Made by a program: the position numbers and the translations under genes. 64,000 nucleotides of DNA. Source: Crossaster papposus (lineage: Eukaryota > Echinodermata > Asteroidea > Velatida > Solasteridae). This document shows, in pieces, positions 42,310 to 54,602 of this stretch (positions are counted from its first letter, which is position 1; every line of letters starts with the position of its first letter). Location of the stretch: assembly GCA_037893245.1 (NCBI GenBank), contig JBAIAA010000777.1, forward strand, positions 310,001 to 374,000, in the 5' to 3' direction. A model generated the notes under the pieces. That model saw only the letters and a program-made list of their open reading frames with translations, ran no database searches and had not been told where the DNA came from.

Positions 42310-43564
42310 CTATGCAAATAGTAGCAGCATCAGCAAGCTTAAGAGAACGTGTCTCTGGATTGTGGGGCACTTCTTGCAATCCGGCAATCTGCTCTGATGC
42401 ATCACAAATACCAACGCTGGCAACTGCGAGCCTCTCATGAGTTTGTCCGCTGTGAATTCTCTGCAATTCAATCTGCTCTGCTGGCTCCTGTCGGGTATTT
42501 TGGCGTCGTGTGCTTTGGCGTTTGGTATTTTGGCGTCGGGTGTCTGGTGTTTTGGTTTTGTTACAACTGTAACAGTGGCAGCAGCAACAGCAACGACAGC
42601 GTTTTGGATCAAGGCAGGAAAATGTTCCACTAAGGCTGCCCGGTAGTCAGCATTTACGCCACTGTATACCAGAGGGTTAACTGAAGAATTCAGCAAGAAC
42701 AAAATAATACCGAGAAGGTTTACATGAAGCAGTGAATTCTTAACGTTGATTTCATTCAAAGTAGAGAGGCTAACCCAGATCAGGACTAATGACATTGTTC
42801 ATTGTATAATGAACACAATATTGAGGGTAAAAAACACAGCAGTGTTTACCACAAGCATGGCAATGACCCGGCGCAGTTTGTGGTGTGATTGTGTCGATGT
42901 AATATCTTCTGGTTGTCTTCGAAGTTTCTTGACAATGCAAACATACAGGAAGGCATTGATAAACAGACCGGCTGTGAAAATAAAAATGACCAGAATGTAA
43001 CAAATGGTTGCTCCAATTTGTCCTCCACAATGGATTGTCACAATTGTCCCAATTCCTAAGGTTGCTGCAAGCACCCACATCACTGCCACTATCTTAGCCG
43101 CGCGAGTTTTGCTGGCTACCATTCTAAATGTCAGCGGATGTCGAACAGCAGAGAACCTCTCAACGGCTAAAGCTGTGACGATGAAGTAGGATGCCCAGTT
43201 GGCTGAGCTGCCCAGAGAACGTAGAAAGAGACTGCGCACCAAACCCATCATCCCAAATCACCCAAATGAGCTCATCTACGAGAAACAGGCTGTCGGCCAC
43301 TGCTAAGTTGGCCAAGTAGACATTGACAATGGAGTGCATAGATTTGATGCGCCCCACTACGTACAGGAAAATCGCGTTCATCAACAGGCCGATAGGCACC
43401 ATGTACTTGATGCATTCAATCACAATAGCATTGTTGATTTTCCAGTGCCTATCATAATCTTGTGCTGCTTGGACCAGCTCCGAGTCTGGGGAGTCGTGTA
43501 CAATTTGTGTTTCGTTGAAACTGCGTGAGGCATTGACATGCCAAGACAAATTGGTAGTTGCCAT
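42310..43564 (-). pseudogene. Rhodopsin-class GPCR, nearly full length but broken twice
   Basis: The start MATTNLSWHVNASRSFNETQ has three N-glycosylation sequons. Then come TM1 (KYMVPIGLLMNAIFLYVV), TM2 (VNVYLANLAVADS), TM3 ending ALAVERFSAVRHPL (ERF in place of DRY), TM4, TM5 (ICYILVIFIFTAGLFINAF), TM6 (IAMLVVNTAVFFTLNIVF) and TM7 with NPLVY (NPxxY). The frame shifts near 43250 between TM2 and TM3; the paralogue suggests two bases are missing. An in-frame TGA at 42799-42801 separates TM6 from TM7. TM6 lacks CWxP. The tail carries a degenerate PDAKIPNAKAHDAKIP repeat. Echinoderm genomes have large expansions of such receptors; the ligand is unknown. Confidence 0.8.
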
Positions 43565-43579
43565 AACTGACCGTAACAA

Positions 43580-44379
43580 TGTTTGAACATTAATTTGATG
43601 TGTTTAGTTTTGTCACAGATGAGATTGTGATGTGTGGTACAAGTAACCTACAAATGTACGTATGGTTCCCAACTGTAAACACAAAGGAATTTAATTTGTT
43701 TTCTTTAATTTCTAACAAAACTGAAACTGAAATGTCGTTATAAACTTCTCTGAAATCTCATCTAAAATTTCATCTTTTTGTTCGTACTTGTCCAATGTCA
43801 CTTTCATTTTGTACAGTACCTGGGAAAGTGAAACTATGTAAGGCCTACATGAGTGTGCTTGAATTTCAGCCTGGCAACAGTCATTTTTGGCGAGACTAGG
43901 GTTTAGTTGGAACGATATTTCACAAATGGGTTTTAGTCAAGAAAAAATAACTATACTAGTTCATACATTTGTGTGTTACAAAATGTGGCCTATAACATTC
44001 TTAGACTTGTTGATGGTTATAAATAATCCACCTTGAACACGACTATGTCGTGTGTTTCAACTTACCCAACCTATGGGGTAAGTTGAAAAATGGTACATAT
44101 AATAACTTTAATAAAAAATACATTTAATATAAATTTTAATGGACTATCCCAGACAAATTCCTAGAATGAGATGTAGTTTCTTGGCGTACGTACGGTACCG
44201 GTAATTGTGAAAGTGGCATATATAATAATTACAGACACTATTGGAAGGTGTCCACACATTTTGCAATCTGCATTCGGATGAGTTTCTGTTCCCTACGATT
44301 GTATTTTAATGATAGGGTTAAATGCAAGATGTGCACTAATACTAAAGCACAAAGGTTTGTTACTATTCAGCTGGCAGCT
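43580..44379. other. Spacer between the two divergent GPCR copies
   Basis: About 800 bases with no further exon. No core promoter can be assigned with confidence. Confidence 0.5.
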
Positions 44380-45028
44380 ATGGCGACTCCCAACAGTTCA
44401 ACTGGACTTTCTGAAGCCTCCAGCAATATCACTCAAGCATTCGACACCACAGAGGAAGACTTAATTTCGGTTAAAAAAAGTCAAGCACAAATCAACAATG
44501 CCATTGTGATTGAAAGCGTCAAGTACATGGTGCCTATCGGCCTGTTGATGAATGCGATTTTCCTGTACGTAGTGGGGCACATCAAATCTATGCACTCCAT
44601 TGTCAATGTCTACTTGGCCAATTTAGCAGTGGCAGACAGCGTGTATCTCATAGCTCAACTGTTTTCGATAATGTGGACTCGTGTCTTAGGTAAAATGCGC
44701 TTTGTCCTCCGTTATCTGGGCGGCTCAGCCAACTTGGCATCTTACTTCATTGTCACGGCTTTAGCCGTTGAGAGGTTCTCTGCTGTGCGACATCCGCTGA
44801 AATTTAGAACGGTAGCCACCAAAACTCGCGCTGCCAAGATAGTGGCAGTGATGTACTTGCAGCAACCTTGGGAATTGGGACAATCGTGACAATCCATTGG
44901 GGAGGACAAATTGGAACAACCATTTGTGACACGTACTCTGATCATTTTTATTTACACAGCCGGTCTGTTCATCAATGCCTTCCTGTATGTTTGCATTGTC
45001 AAGAAACTTCGAAGACAACCAGAAGAAA
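44380..45028 (+). pseudogene. Rhodopsin-class GPCR paralogue, truncated by a repeat insertion
   Basis: The start MATPNSSTGLSEASSNITQA is followed by TM1 (KYMVPIGLLMNAIFLYVV), TM2 (NVYLANLAVADS) and TM3 to ALAVERFSAVRHPLKF. It is a close relative of the gene at 42310-43564, in divergent orientation. A 4-base deletion after KIVAVM (near 44853) breaks the frame in TM4. DNA similarity continues through TM5 to CGAAGACAACCAGAAGA and stops exactly where CTAGACATGTG begins. The 3' part of the gene is not found after the repeat array. Confidence 0.8.
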
Positions 45029-48000
45029 CTAGACATGTGTTTGTGAACAAACACAGAGCTGTTTCGAGTGTCTAAAATTACTTTCAATATGTGTGTGGTG
45101 GTCTTTTGTGTGTGCCCAGTCTCAAGTCGATCAGATTTACTAAAGTGTCAAAGTCAATAGTCTAAAGAAAAACGTGTACAAAACCTATGGGAGACAAATT
45201 GAACCTTTAACGTGACGTCACATGACCTTGAATGACGCAATCGTGCCGAATTTCTTCCAGAACCATCTATGAGTGATGTTCTAAAGGTATACTAAGTCTC
45301 AAGTCGATCGGATTTACCAAAGTGCCAAAGTCAATAGTCTGAAGAAAAACGTGTACAAAACCTATGGGGGGAAAATTGAACCTTTAACGTGCCGTCACGT
45401 GACCTTGAATGCCGCAATTGTGCCGAATTTCTCCTACGACAGTCTGTGGATGGTGGTCTATGTGTGTGCCAAGTCTCAAGTCGATCGGATTTACTAAGTG
45501 TCAAAGTCAATAGTCTAAAGATAAACGTGTACAAAACCTATGGGGGACAAATTAAATTTTTAACTTGACGTCACGTGACCTTGAATGACGCAATCGTGCT
45601 GAATTTCTTTCAGAAACATCTGGTGGTGGTGTTCTGAGTGTGTGGCAAGTTTCAAGTCGGTCGGATTTACCAAAGTGTCAAATGCAATAGTCTGAAGAAA
45701 AACGTGTACAAAACCTATGGGGAAAATTTCACCTTTAACGCGAAGTCACGTGACCTTGAGTGACGTAATCGCGACGAATTTCTTCTAGGACCGTCCTTGG
45801 GTGGTTGTCTAAATGTATGCCAAGTCTCAAGTCGATCGGATTCATTAAAGTGTCAAAGTGTATTGGCTGAAAAAACGTGTACAAATCCTATGGGGAAAAG
45901 TCTGAAAGTGGAAAAAACAAACAAAAAAAACTAGACATGTGTTTGTGGACAAACACAGAGCTGTTTCGAGTGTCTTTCAATATGTGTGTGATGGTCTTTT
46001 GTGTGTCGATCAGATTTACTAAAGTCTCAAGTCGATCAGATTTACTAAAGTGTCAAAGTCAATAGTCTAAAGAAAAACGTGTACAAAACCTATGGGGAAA
46101 AATTTAACCTTTAACGTGACACCCCGTGACCTTGAATGACGTAATCGTGCCAAATTTCTCCTACGACCGTCTGTGGATGGTGGTCTATGTGTGTGCCAAG
46201 TCTCAAGTCGATCGGATTTACTAAGTGTCAAAGTCAAGAGTCTAAAGAAAAACGTGTACAAAACCTATGGGGGACAAATTAAACCTTTAACTTGACGTCA
46301 CGTGACCTTGAATGACGCAATCGTGCTGAATTTCTTTCAGAAACATCTGGTGGTGGTGTTCTGAGTGTATGGCAAGTTTCAAGTCGGTCAGATTGACCAA
46401 AGTGTCAAATTTAATAGTCTGAAGAAAAACGTGTACAAAACCTATGGGGAAAATTTCACCTTTAACGCGAAGTCACGTGACCTTGAATGACGTAATCGCG
46501 ACGAATTTCTTCTAGGACCGTCCTTGGGTGGTTGTCTAAGTGTATGCCAAGTCTCAAGTCCATCGGATTTACCAAAGTGTCAAAGTGTATTGTCTGAACA
46601 AACGTGTACAAATCATATGGAGAACAAAAGGCAAAAAAAAACTAGACATGTGTTTGTGGACAAACACAGAGCTGTTTCGACTGTCTAACGTTACTTTCAA
46701 TATGTGTGCTATAGGTCTATGTGTGTGCCAAGTCTGAAGTCGATTGGATTTACACAAGTGCAAAAGATAAATTAGTTGAACAAAACATGTACAAATCCTA
46801 TGGAGAAAAATTGAACCTTTAATGTGACGTCACATGATACCCGATGATGTCATCATGATGTCATCTTAATTTTCGTCTGTAACACATCCTAGAATACTTG
46901 CATACCAAGTTTGACCCCAATCGGACATGTACTTCTAGAGATAGAGGGTCCTTAAAACTAAACCTTTAATGTGACGTCACATGACCCACGATGACGTCAT
47001 TATGACGATTTTTCCCTTGGCCCTCCTGGTGATGGTGGTCGAGTTATGTGCTAAGTCTGAAGTCGATAAAATTCACGAAAGTGTCAAAGTCAATAGTCTA
47101 AAGAAAAACGTGTACAAACCCTATGGGGAAAAAAATTGCACCTTTAACTTCACGTCACGTGACCTTGAATGACGCAATCGTGCCATATTTATTTCAGAAA
47201 CATCTGGGGGTGGTATTCTAAGTGTATGCCAAGTTTCAAGTCGGTCGGATTTACCGAAGTGCCAAAGTCAATAGTCTGAAGAAAAACGTGTACAAAACCT
47301 ATGGGGAAAATTAAACCTTTAACGTGACGTCACGTGACCTTGAATGACGCAATCGAGCCAAATTTCTTCTAGGACCATCTGTGGGTGGAGGTCTAAGTGT
47401 ATACCAAGTCTCAAGTCGATTGGATTTAGCAAAGTGCCAAAGTGTATTGGCAGAACAAACGTGTGTAAATCCTATGGGTAAAAACACTGAAAGTGGAAAA
47501 AAAACAAAAAAAAAAAAACTAGACATGTGTTTGTGGACAAACACAGAGCTGTTTCGGGTGTCTAACATTACTTTCTATATGTGTATCTGATGATGGTCTT
47601 TGTGTGTGCCAAGTCTGAAGTCGATTGGATTTACACAATTGCCAAAGATATATTAGTTGAAAAAAAATGTACAAATCCTATGGGGAAAATTGAACCTTTA
47701 ATGTGACGTCACATGACACCCGATGATGTCATCATGATGTCATCTTAATTTACGTCTATGACACATTCTGGAATACTTGCATACCAAGTTTGGCCCCAAT
47801 CAGACATGTACTTCCAGAGATAGAGGGTCCTAAAATCTGCCCCTTTAATGTGACGTCACATGACCCACGATGACGTCATTCTGACGATTTTCCCCTTGGC
47901 CCTCCTGGGTTTGATGGTCGAGGTGTGTGCTAAGTCTGAAGTCGATCGGATTTACCAAATTGTCAAATTCAATAGTCTGAAGAAAAACGTGTACAAAACC

Positions 48001-51000
48001 TATGGAGAAAATTGAACCTTTAATGTGACGTCACATGACACCCGGTGATGTCATAATTACGTCATCTTAATTTTCGTCTATAACACACCCTCGAATACTG
48101 GCAAACCAAGTTTGACCCCAACCGGACTTGTACTTTCAGAGTTAGAGGGTCTTAAAAACTACACCTTTAATGTGACGTCACATGATCCGCGATGACGTCA
48201 TCTTGAATATTTTTTTCTTGGCCCTCCTAAGGATGGTGGTCGAGGTCTGTGCTAAGTCTCAAGTCAATCGAGTTTACAGAAGTGTCAAATTCAATATTTT
48301 GAAGAAAAACGTGTACAAAACCTATGGAGAAAATTAAACCTTTAATGTGACGTCACATGACACCCGATGATGTCATAATTACGTCATCTTAATTTTCGTC
48401 TATAACACATCCTTGAATACTTGCAAACCAAGTTTGACCCCAACCGGACTTGTACTTTCAGAGTTAGAGGGTCTTAAAAAACTACACATTTAATGTGACG
48501 TCACATGACCCGCGATGACGTCATCTTGATTATTTTTTTCTTGGCCCTCCTGAGGATGGTGGTCGAGGTCTGTGCTAAGTCTCAAGTCGATCGAATTTAC
48601 CAAAGTGTCAAAGTCAATAGTCTGAAGAAAAACGTGTACAAAACCTATGGGAAAAAAATGCACCTTTAACGTGACGTCACGTGACCATGAATGACGTAAT
48701 CGTTACGAATTTCTTCTAGGACTATCTGTGCGTGGTGGTCTTAGAGTATGCAAAGTCTCAAGTCGATCGGATCTACCAAAGTGTCAAAGTGTACTGGCTG
48801 AACAAAACACGTGTACAAATCCTATGGAGAATAGTCTGAAACAGAAGAAGAAAAAAAAAAAACTAGACATGTGTTTGTGGACAAACACAGAGCTGTTTCG
48901 AGTGTCTTACATTATTTTCAATATGTGTGTGTGGTGGTCTATGTGTGTGCCAAGTCTCAAGTCGATCAAATTTAAGAAATTGTCAAAGTCAATAGTCTAA
49001 AGAAAAACGTGTACAAAACCTATGGGGGACAAATTGAACCTTTAACGTGACGTCACATGACCTTAAATGACGCAATCGTGCCGAATTTCTTCCAGAACCA
49101 TCTGTGGGTGATGTTCTAAAGGTATGCTAAGTTTCAAGTCGATCGGATTTACCAAAGTGCCAAAGTCAATAGTCTGAAGAAAAACGTGTACAAAACCTAT
49201 GGGGCACAAATTGAACCTTTAACGTGACGTCACATGACCTTAAATTACGCAGTCGTGCCGAATTTCTTCCAGAACCATATATGAGTGATGTTCTAAAGGT
49301 ATGCTAAGTCTCAAGTCGATCGGATGTACGAAAGTGCCAAAGTCAATAGTCTGAAGAAAAACGTGTACAAAACCTATGGGAAAAATTTCACCTTTGACGC
49401 GAAGTCACGTGACCTTGAATGACGTAATCGCGACGAATTTCTTCTAGGACCGTCTTTGGCTGGTTGTCTAAATGTATACCAAGTCTCAAGTCGATCGGAA
49501 TTACCAAAGTGTCAAAGTGTAATGGCTGAAAAAACGTGTACAAATCCTATGGGGAAAAGTCTGAAAGTGGAAAAAAAAAAAAAAAAAAAAAAAACTAGAC
49601 ATGTGTTTGTGGACAAACACAGAGCTGTTTCGAGTGCCTAAAATTACTTTCAATATATGTGTGGTGGTCTTTTGTGTGTGCCAAGTCTGAAGTCAATAGT
49701 CTGAAAAAAAACCGTGTACAAACCCTATGGGAAACAAAAAATCACGTTTAACGTGACGCCCCGTGACCTTGAATGACGCAATCGTGCCGAAGTTCTTGCA
49801 GGACCATATGTGGGTGGTGTTCTAAGTGTATGCCAAGTTTCAAGTCGGTCGGAATTACCAAAGTGTCAAAGTCAATAGTCGGAAGAAACCGTGTACAAAA
49901 CCTATGGGGGAAACAATTGAACCTTTAACATGACGTCACGTGACCTTGAATGACGCAATCGTGGCGAATTTCTTCCTGGAACATCTGGGGGTGGTGTTCT
50001 AATACACTAAGTTTCAGGTCAGTCGGATTAACCAAAGTGTCAAAGTCAATAGTCTGAAGAAAAACGTGTACAAAACCTATGGGAAAAATTTCACCTTTAA
50101 CGCGAAGTCACGTGACCTTGAATGGCGTAATCGCGACGAATTTCTTCTAGGACCGTCTTTGGGTGGTTGTCTAAATGTATGCCAATTCTCAAGTCGATCG
50201 GATTTACCAAAGTGTCAAAGTGTATTGGCTGAAAAAACGTGTACAAATCCTATGGGAAAAAGTCTGAAAGTGGAAAAAAAAAAAAAAAAAACTAGACATG
50301 TGTTTGTGGACAAACACAGAGCTGTTTCGAGTGTCTTACATTATTTTCAATATGTGTGTGTGGTGGTCTATGTGTGTGCCAAGTCTCAAGTTGATCAAAT
50401 TTACGAAAGTGTCAAAGTCAATAGTCTAAAGAAAAACGTGTACAAAACCTATGGGGGACAAAATGAACCTTTAACGTGACGTCACATGACCTTGAATGAC
50501 GCAATCGTGCCGAATTTCTTCCAGAACCATATATGAGTGATGTTCTAAGTGTGTGCCAAGTCTCAAGTCGATCAAATTTACGAAAGTGTCGAAGTCATAG
50601 TCTAAAGAAAAACGTGTACAAAACCTATGGGGGAAAAAATTGAAACTTTAACTTGACGTTACGTGACCTTGAATGACGCAATCGTGCCGAATTTCTTCCA
50701 AGACCATCTGTGGGTGATGTTCTAAGTATATGCCAAGTTTCAAGTCGGTCGGATGTATCAAAGTGTCAAAGTCAATAGTGTGAAGAAAAACGTGTACAAA
50801 ACCTATGGGAAAAATTTCACCTTTAACGCGAAGTCACGTGACCTTGAATCACGTAATCGCGACGAATTTCTTCTAGGACCGTCCTTGGGTGGTTGTCTAA
50901 GTGTATGCCAAGTCTCAAGTCGATCGGATTTACCAAAGTGCCAAAGTGTATTGGCTGAAAAAACGTGTACAAATCCTATGGGAAAAAGTCTGAAATTGAA

Positions 51001-51019
51001 AAACTTTAACGAAAACAAA

Positions 51020-51048
51020 AGCTGTTTCGGTGAAAAACCGAAACAGCT
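51020..51048. repeat. Family A 5' hairpin
   Basis: AGCTGTTTCGG, a 7-base loop and CCGAAACAGCT form an 11-bp perfect stem. It lies six A residues from the CTAG of the next element. Confidence 0.9.
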
Positions 51049-51625
51049 AAAAAACTAGACATGTGTTTGTGGACAAACACGGAGCTGTTTCGAGTGTCTA
51101 AAATTACTTTCAATATGTGTGTGGTGGTCTTTTGTGTGTGCCAAGTCTCAAGTCGATCAGACTTACTAAAGTGTCAAAGTCAATATCCTAAAGAAAAACG
51201 TGTACAAAACCTATGGGGGAAAAATTGAACCTTTAACGTGACGTCACGTGACCTTGACTGACGCAATCGTGCCGAATTTCTTTCAGGAACCTTTGGGGGT
51301 GGTGTTCTAAGTGTATGCCAAGTTTCAAGTCGGTCGGATTCACCAAAGTGTCAAAGACAAAAGTCTTAAGAAAAACGTGTACAAAACCTATGGGACAAAT
51401 TTCACATTTAACGCGAAGTCACGTGACCTTGAGTGACGTAATCGCAGCGAATTTCTTCTAGGACCGTCCTTGTGTGGTTGTCTAAATGTATGCCAAGTCT
51501 CAAGTCGATCGGATTTACCAAAGTACCTAAGTGACCTGTCTGAACAAACGTGTACAAATCCTACGGAGAAAATTCTGAAAAACAAAAAAAAAAAAAAGAA
51601 AAAAAAAAACTTTAACGATTACAAA

Positions 51626-51711
51626 AGCTGTTTCGGTGAAAAACCGAAACAGCTAAAAAAAAAAACTTTAACGAAAACAATAGCTGTTTCGGCTGAATTG
51701 CCGAAACAGCT
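51626..51711. repeat. Two consecutive family A 5' hairpins
   Basis: AGCTGTTTCGG...CCGAAACAGCT occurs at 51626-51654 and at 51682-51711 (loop CTGAATTG in the second), separated by A-tract and CTTTAACGAAAACAA. Confidence 0.9.
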
Positions 51712-52167
51712 AATAACGTAAAACCAAATGGAAAGACCATGCACTGCCAGACCCAGCCCGCAGCACTCAACAAGAGAGCCCAGCGATAGCAACTCAAGAG
51801 AAACGATCACTGGTGAGATCAGGGAATGAAGGGCTCTCTAATAAGACGAGCACGTGGAAGTCAGGTCTGACAATGAAGTTACAGATTAAACAAATATGTC
51901 TTTAATGACCCTTTAAACTTGGCCACGGAGCTAGAATTTTTGATGGAGTGTGGAATGGAATTCCATGTTTTGATGAGAAAACAACTACGAAAAATTACCT
52001 TTGATTGTGATGTTTATCGGTGGCTCGATTGGAACAAAAATATCGATCACGTTTCTTGGGATATTTTGTCGTCTTAGCAAGTTTACTCTGAATCAAGTAA
52101 AGTATCATTGGACAGATCAATAAAGGACAATGTGGACGACTTTAACCAGTTTGCGCCTGAGGACATA
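51712..52167. other. Spacer without recognisable feature
   Basis: About 455 bases between the array and the next MITE. Near 52145 there is a TTAACCAGTTTGCGCC fragment resembling the TTAA MITE end. Confidence 0.5.
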
Positions 52168-52445
52168 TGTGACCTGTCACCACAAAATGAGAGTAAAGTC
52201 GGAAATATTGAAAATTGAGATATTGGTATTTTCAAATTCTTCAGAAAGAGAGCTTTCCAATGATACATAACACTTGGGGATTTTGCTATAAATACTTTTT
52301 ACAGCGCTCTAGAAAGTCATGGGTTTCACAAAATGTGTTTGTGAGAAAACTTACTTTAAACATCCTAAACAAAAACACGCAAAAAATTACAAAACAGGAC
52401 AAGTAAGGGTCAGTTGAGCATAGCAACGGCTATGTTCTAATCATT
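52168..52445. mobile_element. Left half of a split TGTGACCTGTC MITE
   Basis: It starts TGTGACCTGTCACCACAAAA and follows 22255-22880 base for base with few differences as far as GGCTATGTTCTAATCATT, where the nest begins. The continuation is at 62609-62946. Confidence 0.85.
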
Positions 52446-52474
52446 AGCTGTTTCGGTTTTTCACCGAAACAGCT
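52446..52474. repeat. 5' hairpin of the outermost element (family A)
   Basis: AGCTGTTTCGG, loop TTTTTCA, CCGAAACAGCT. It is followed by TTTTGTTTTCGTTAAAG and a T-tract, the same order as in the array at 51000-51711 on the other strand. Confidence 0.9.
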
Positions 52475-52515
52475 TTTGTTTTCGTTAAAGTTTTTTTTTT
52501 TTTTCTTTTTTTTTT

Positions 52516-52670
52516 GGGTTTTTCGCTTAAAAGCGAAAAACCCTTTCTTTTCGTTCTGTTTGTTTTATTTTTGGCTTTTTCGCAATTTTGCGAAAAAGCC
52601 TTTGTTTTTGTTCTGATTTTTTTTTTTCTTTTTTTTTTTTTTGGCTTTTTCGCAATTTTGCGAAAAAGCC
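52516..52670. repeat. Three 5' hairpins of the inner elements
   Basis: GGGTTTTTCGCTT/AAGCGAAAAACCC at 52516-52543, and GGCTTTTTCGCAA/TTGCGAAAAAGCC at 52573-52600 and 52643-52670. Stems are 13 bp with 2-base centres, and each is followed by a TTTTCGTTCTG- or TTTTTGTTCTG-type segment. Confidence 0.9.
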
Positions 52671-52686
52671 TTTGTTTTTGTTCTGA

Positions 52687-52717
<31 letters not shown>

Positions 52718-54602
52718 TTTTTTTTTCTTTTAGTAACCTAAACTCCATAGACTTTGTACACGTTTTTTTGCACAAGTACTTTTGCCAGAAAACAAAGTCA
52801 TATTTCCATAAAACTTAACCCAAGTGAAGACCCCATAGTAAGCTCGTGCCTAGCAAACATACGTCATGGTGACGTCATCAGGGATCACGTGACGTCATAT
52901 TAAAGGTGCAATTGATTTAATCTTTGAAAATCAATAACAAATCAACCGCAAAAGACCTAAACTTGATTTTTGTGGCAATAGATAGAATAATTAAGGATCT
53001 TCATTTCATCTCATGTGCGTGAAATCACGTGACCCTTCCTTCCGGTCCAAACCGGAAGTGCCTTATAATTTAAAACTGGAAAATGATATGAACTTAATTT
53101 CAACGATGTTAGTGTCTGGCTAGAATAAACTTTTCAAAAAATTACCGGCGACGTCATAACACGTTATAGCGCCCTCTAGCGGCAGGTTGAAAAATGGTTA
53201 AAATGCATAATTTGTTGGTGTGTGTGGCGAAGTTTGCTGAAATCACTTCATAACCGGTGTATATAATCAGCTTCGTGCTAAGAACATATTGAGAAAGAGA
53301 TTTATTGATGACGTCACCAAACCGGAAGTTACAATGAAAAGACCTTAACACCTTAAAACGTCGCTTAGACTTTGTACACGTTTTTTTGCACAAGTACTTT
53401 TACCAGAAAACAAAGTCGTATTTTCATAAAACTTAACCCAGGTGAAGACCCTATAGAAAAATCGTGTCTCGCAGACATACGTCATGGTGACGTCATCAGG
53501 GGTCACGTGACGTCATCTTAAAGGTGCAATTGCTTTAATCTTTGAAAATCAATAACAAATCAACCGCAAAAGGCCTAAACTTGATTTTTGTGGCAATAGA
53601 TAGAATAATTAAAGATCTTCATTTCAACTCATGTGCGTGAAATCACGTGACCCTTCCTTCCGGTCCAAACCGGAAGTGCCTTATAATTTAAAACTGAAAA
53701 ATGATATGAACTTACTTTCAACGATGTTAGTGTCTGGCTAGAATAAACTTTTCAAAATAATTACCGGCGACATCATAACACGTTATAGCGCCCTCTAGCG
53801 GCAGGTTGACAAATGGTTAAAATGAATAATCTGTTGATGTGTGTGGCGAAGTTTGCTGAAATTACTTTATAACCGGTGTATATATAATCAGCTTCGTGCT
53901 AAGAACATATTGAGAAAGAGATTTATTGATGACGTCACCAAACCGGAAGTTACAATGAAAATACCTTAAAACCTTTTCTGTTAATTACGTCACGATGACG
54001 TCATCAAGTGTCAGATTACAAGCAACCAAATATTTCTAAATTTAATCTTTGAAAATCAATATAAAATCAACTGTAAGAGATCTGATTTAGATTTTTAGGA
54101 GAATTGATAGATTAATCCATGGTCTTCATAATTTGTATTACATGCAAAAAGACCTGACCCTTCCTTCCGGTCCAAACCAGAAGTGCATTATAATTTAAAA
54201 GTGGAAAACGATGTAAACTTATTTAAAACGATGTTAGGCGCTGGCTAGGTTATAAGTAAAAACAAAGTTAACGTTGACTTCATAAAATGTTATAGCGCCC
54301 TCTAGCGGCATGTTGACAAATGTTACGTCATATTACGATTATATTTGAATTATTACGTTTTTCGACCTTTAAGTCATATCTCAGCAACGGAACGTGCTAA
54401 CATAACATACGTTTGTATTGTTAGGTGATAGATAGTTGCACAAAAAGTTCAGAAACGTGTGACGTCATCGTTTTAATCAGTTTGAGTTTATTTTAATCTG
54501 TTTAAATTAACTTAAATTCGGTTTTTTTGAAAACAAATACTCTAAAAAAATGGGAATACGAAAAAGCCCTATGTTCTGTTCCTTGAACAGACGTAGTTCT
54601 AG
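52671..54602 (+). repeat. Family B body, copy 1
   Basis: Three monomers of ~500-620 bp, each with CATGTGCGTGAAATCACGTG or a relative, CTTCCGGTCCAAACCGGAAG and AGCGCCCTCTAGCGGC. It ends CGAAAAAGCCCTATG, the hairpin TCTGTTCCTTGAACAGA and GTAGTTCTAG. Confidence 0.85.

Larger units (their letters stand above)
45029..51711 (-). mobile_element. Cluster of Helentron-like elements (family A) with ~177-bp internal repeats
   Basis: Eight blocks start with CTAGACATGTG, then the hairpin TGTGTTTGTGGACAAACACA and GAGCTGTTTCG, at 45029, 45931, 46642, 47519, 48863, 49595, 50292 and 51055. Each continues with ~177-bp repeats (AAACGTGTACAAAACCTATG, TTTAACGTGACGTCACGTGA, AAGTCGATCGGATTTACC) and usually ends in an A-tract. 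Read on the minus strand, each has a 3' end of half-stem, hairpin and CTAG, as in Helentrons. The 5' hairpins are at 51020-51048, 51626-51654 and 51682-51711. There is no Rep/helicase, so all are non-autonomous. Confidence 0.75.

Noticed and set aside
45029..51600. Short repeated open frames (for example SSRSDLPKCQSVLAEKTCTN)
   Set aside because: They are translations of the ~177-bp repeats; frames are broken between units and differ among copies.
52514..52741. Phe/Lys-rich open frames on both strands
   Set aside because: They are produced by T-tracts and hairpin ends of repeats.
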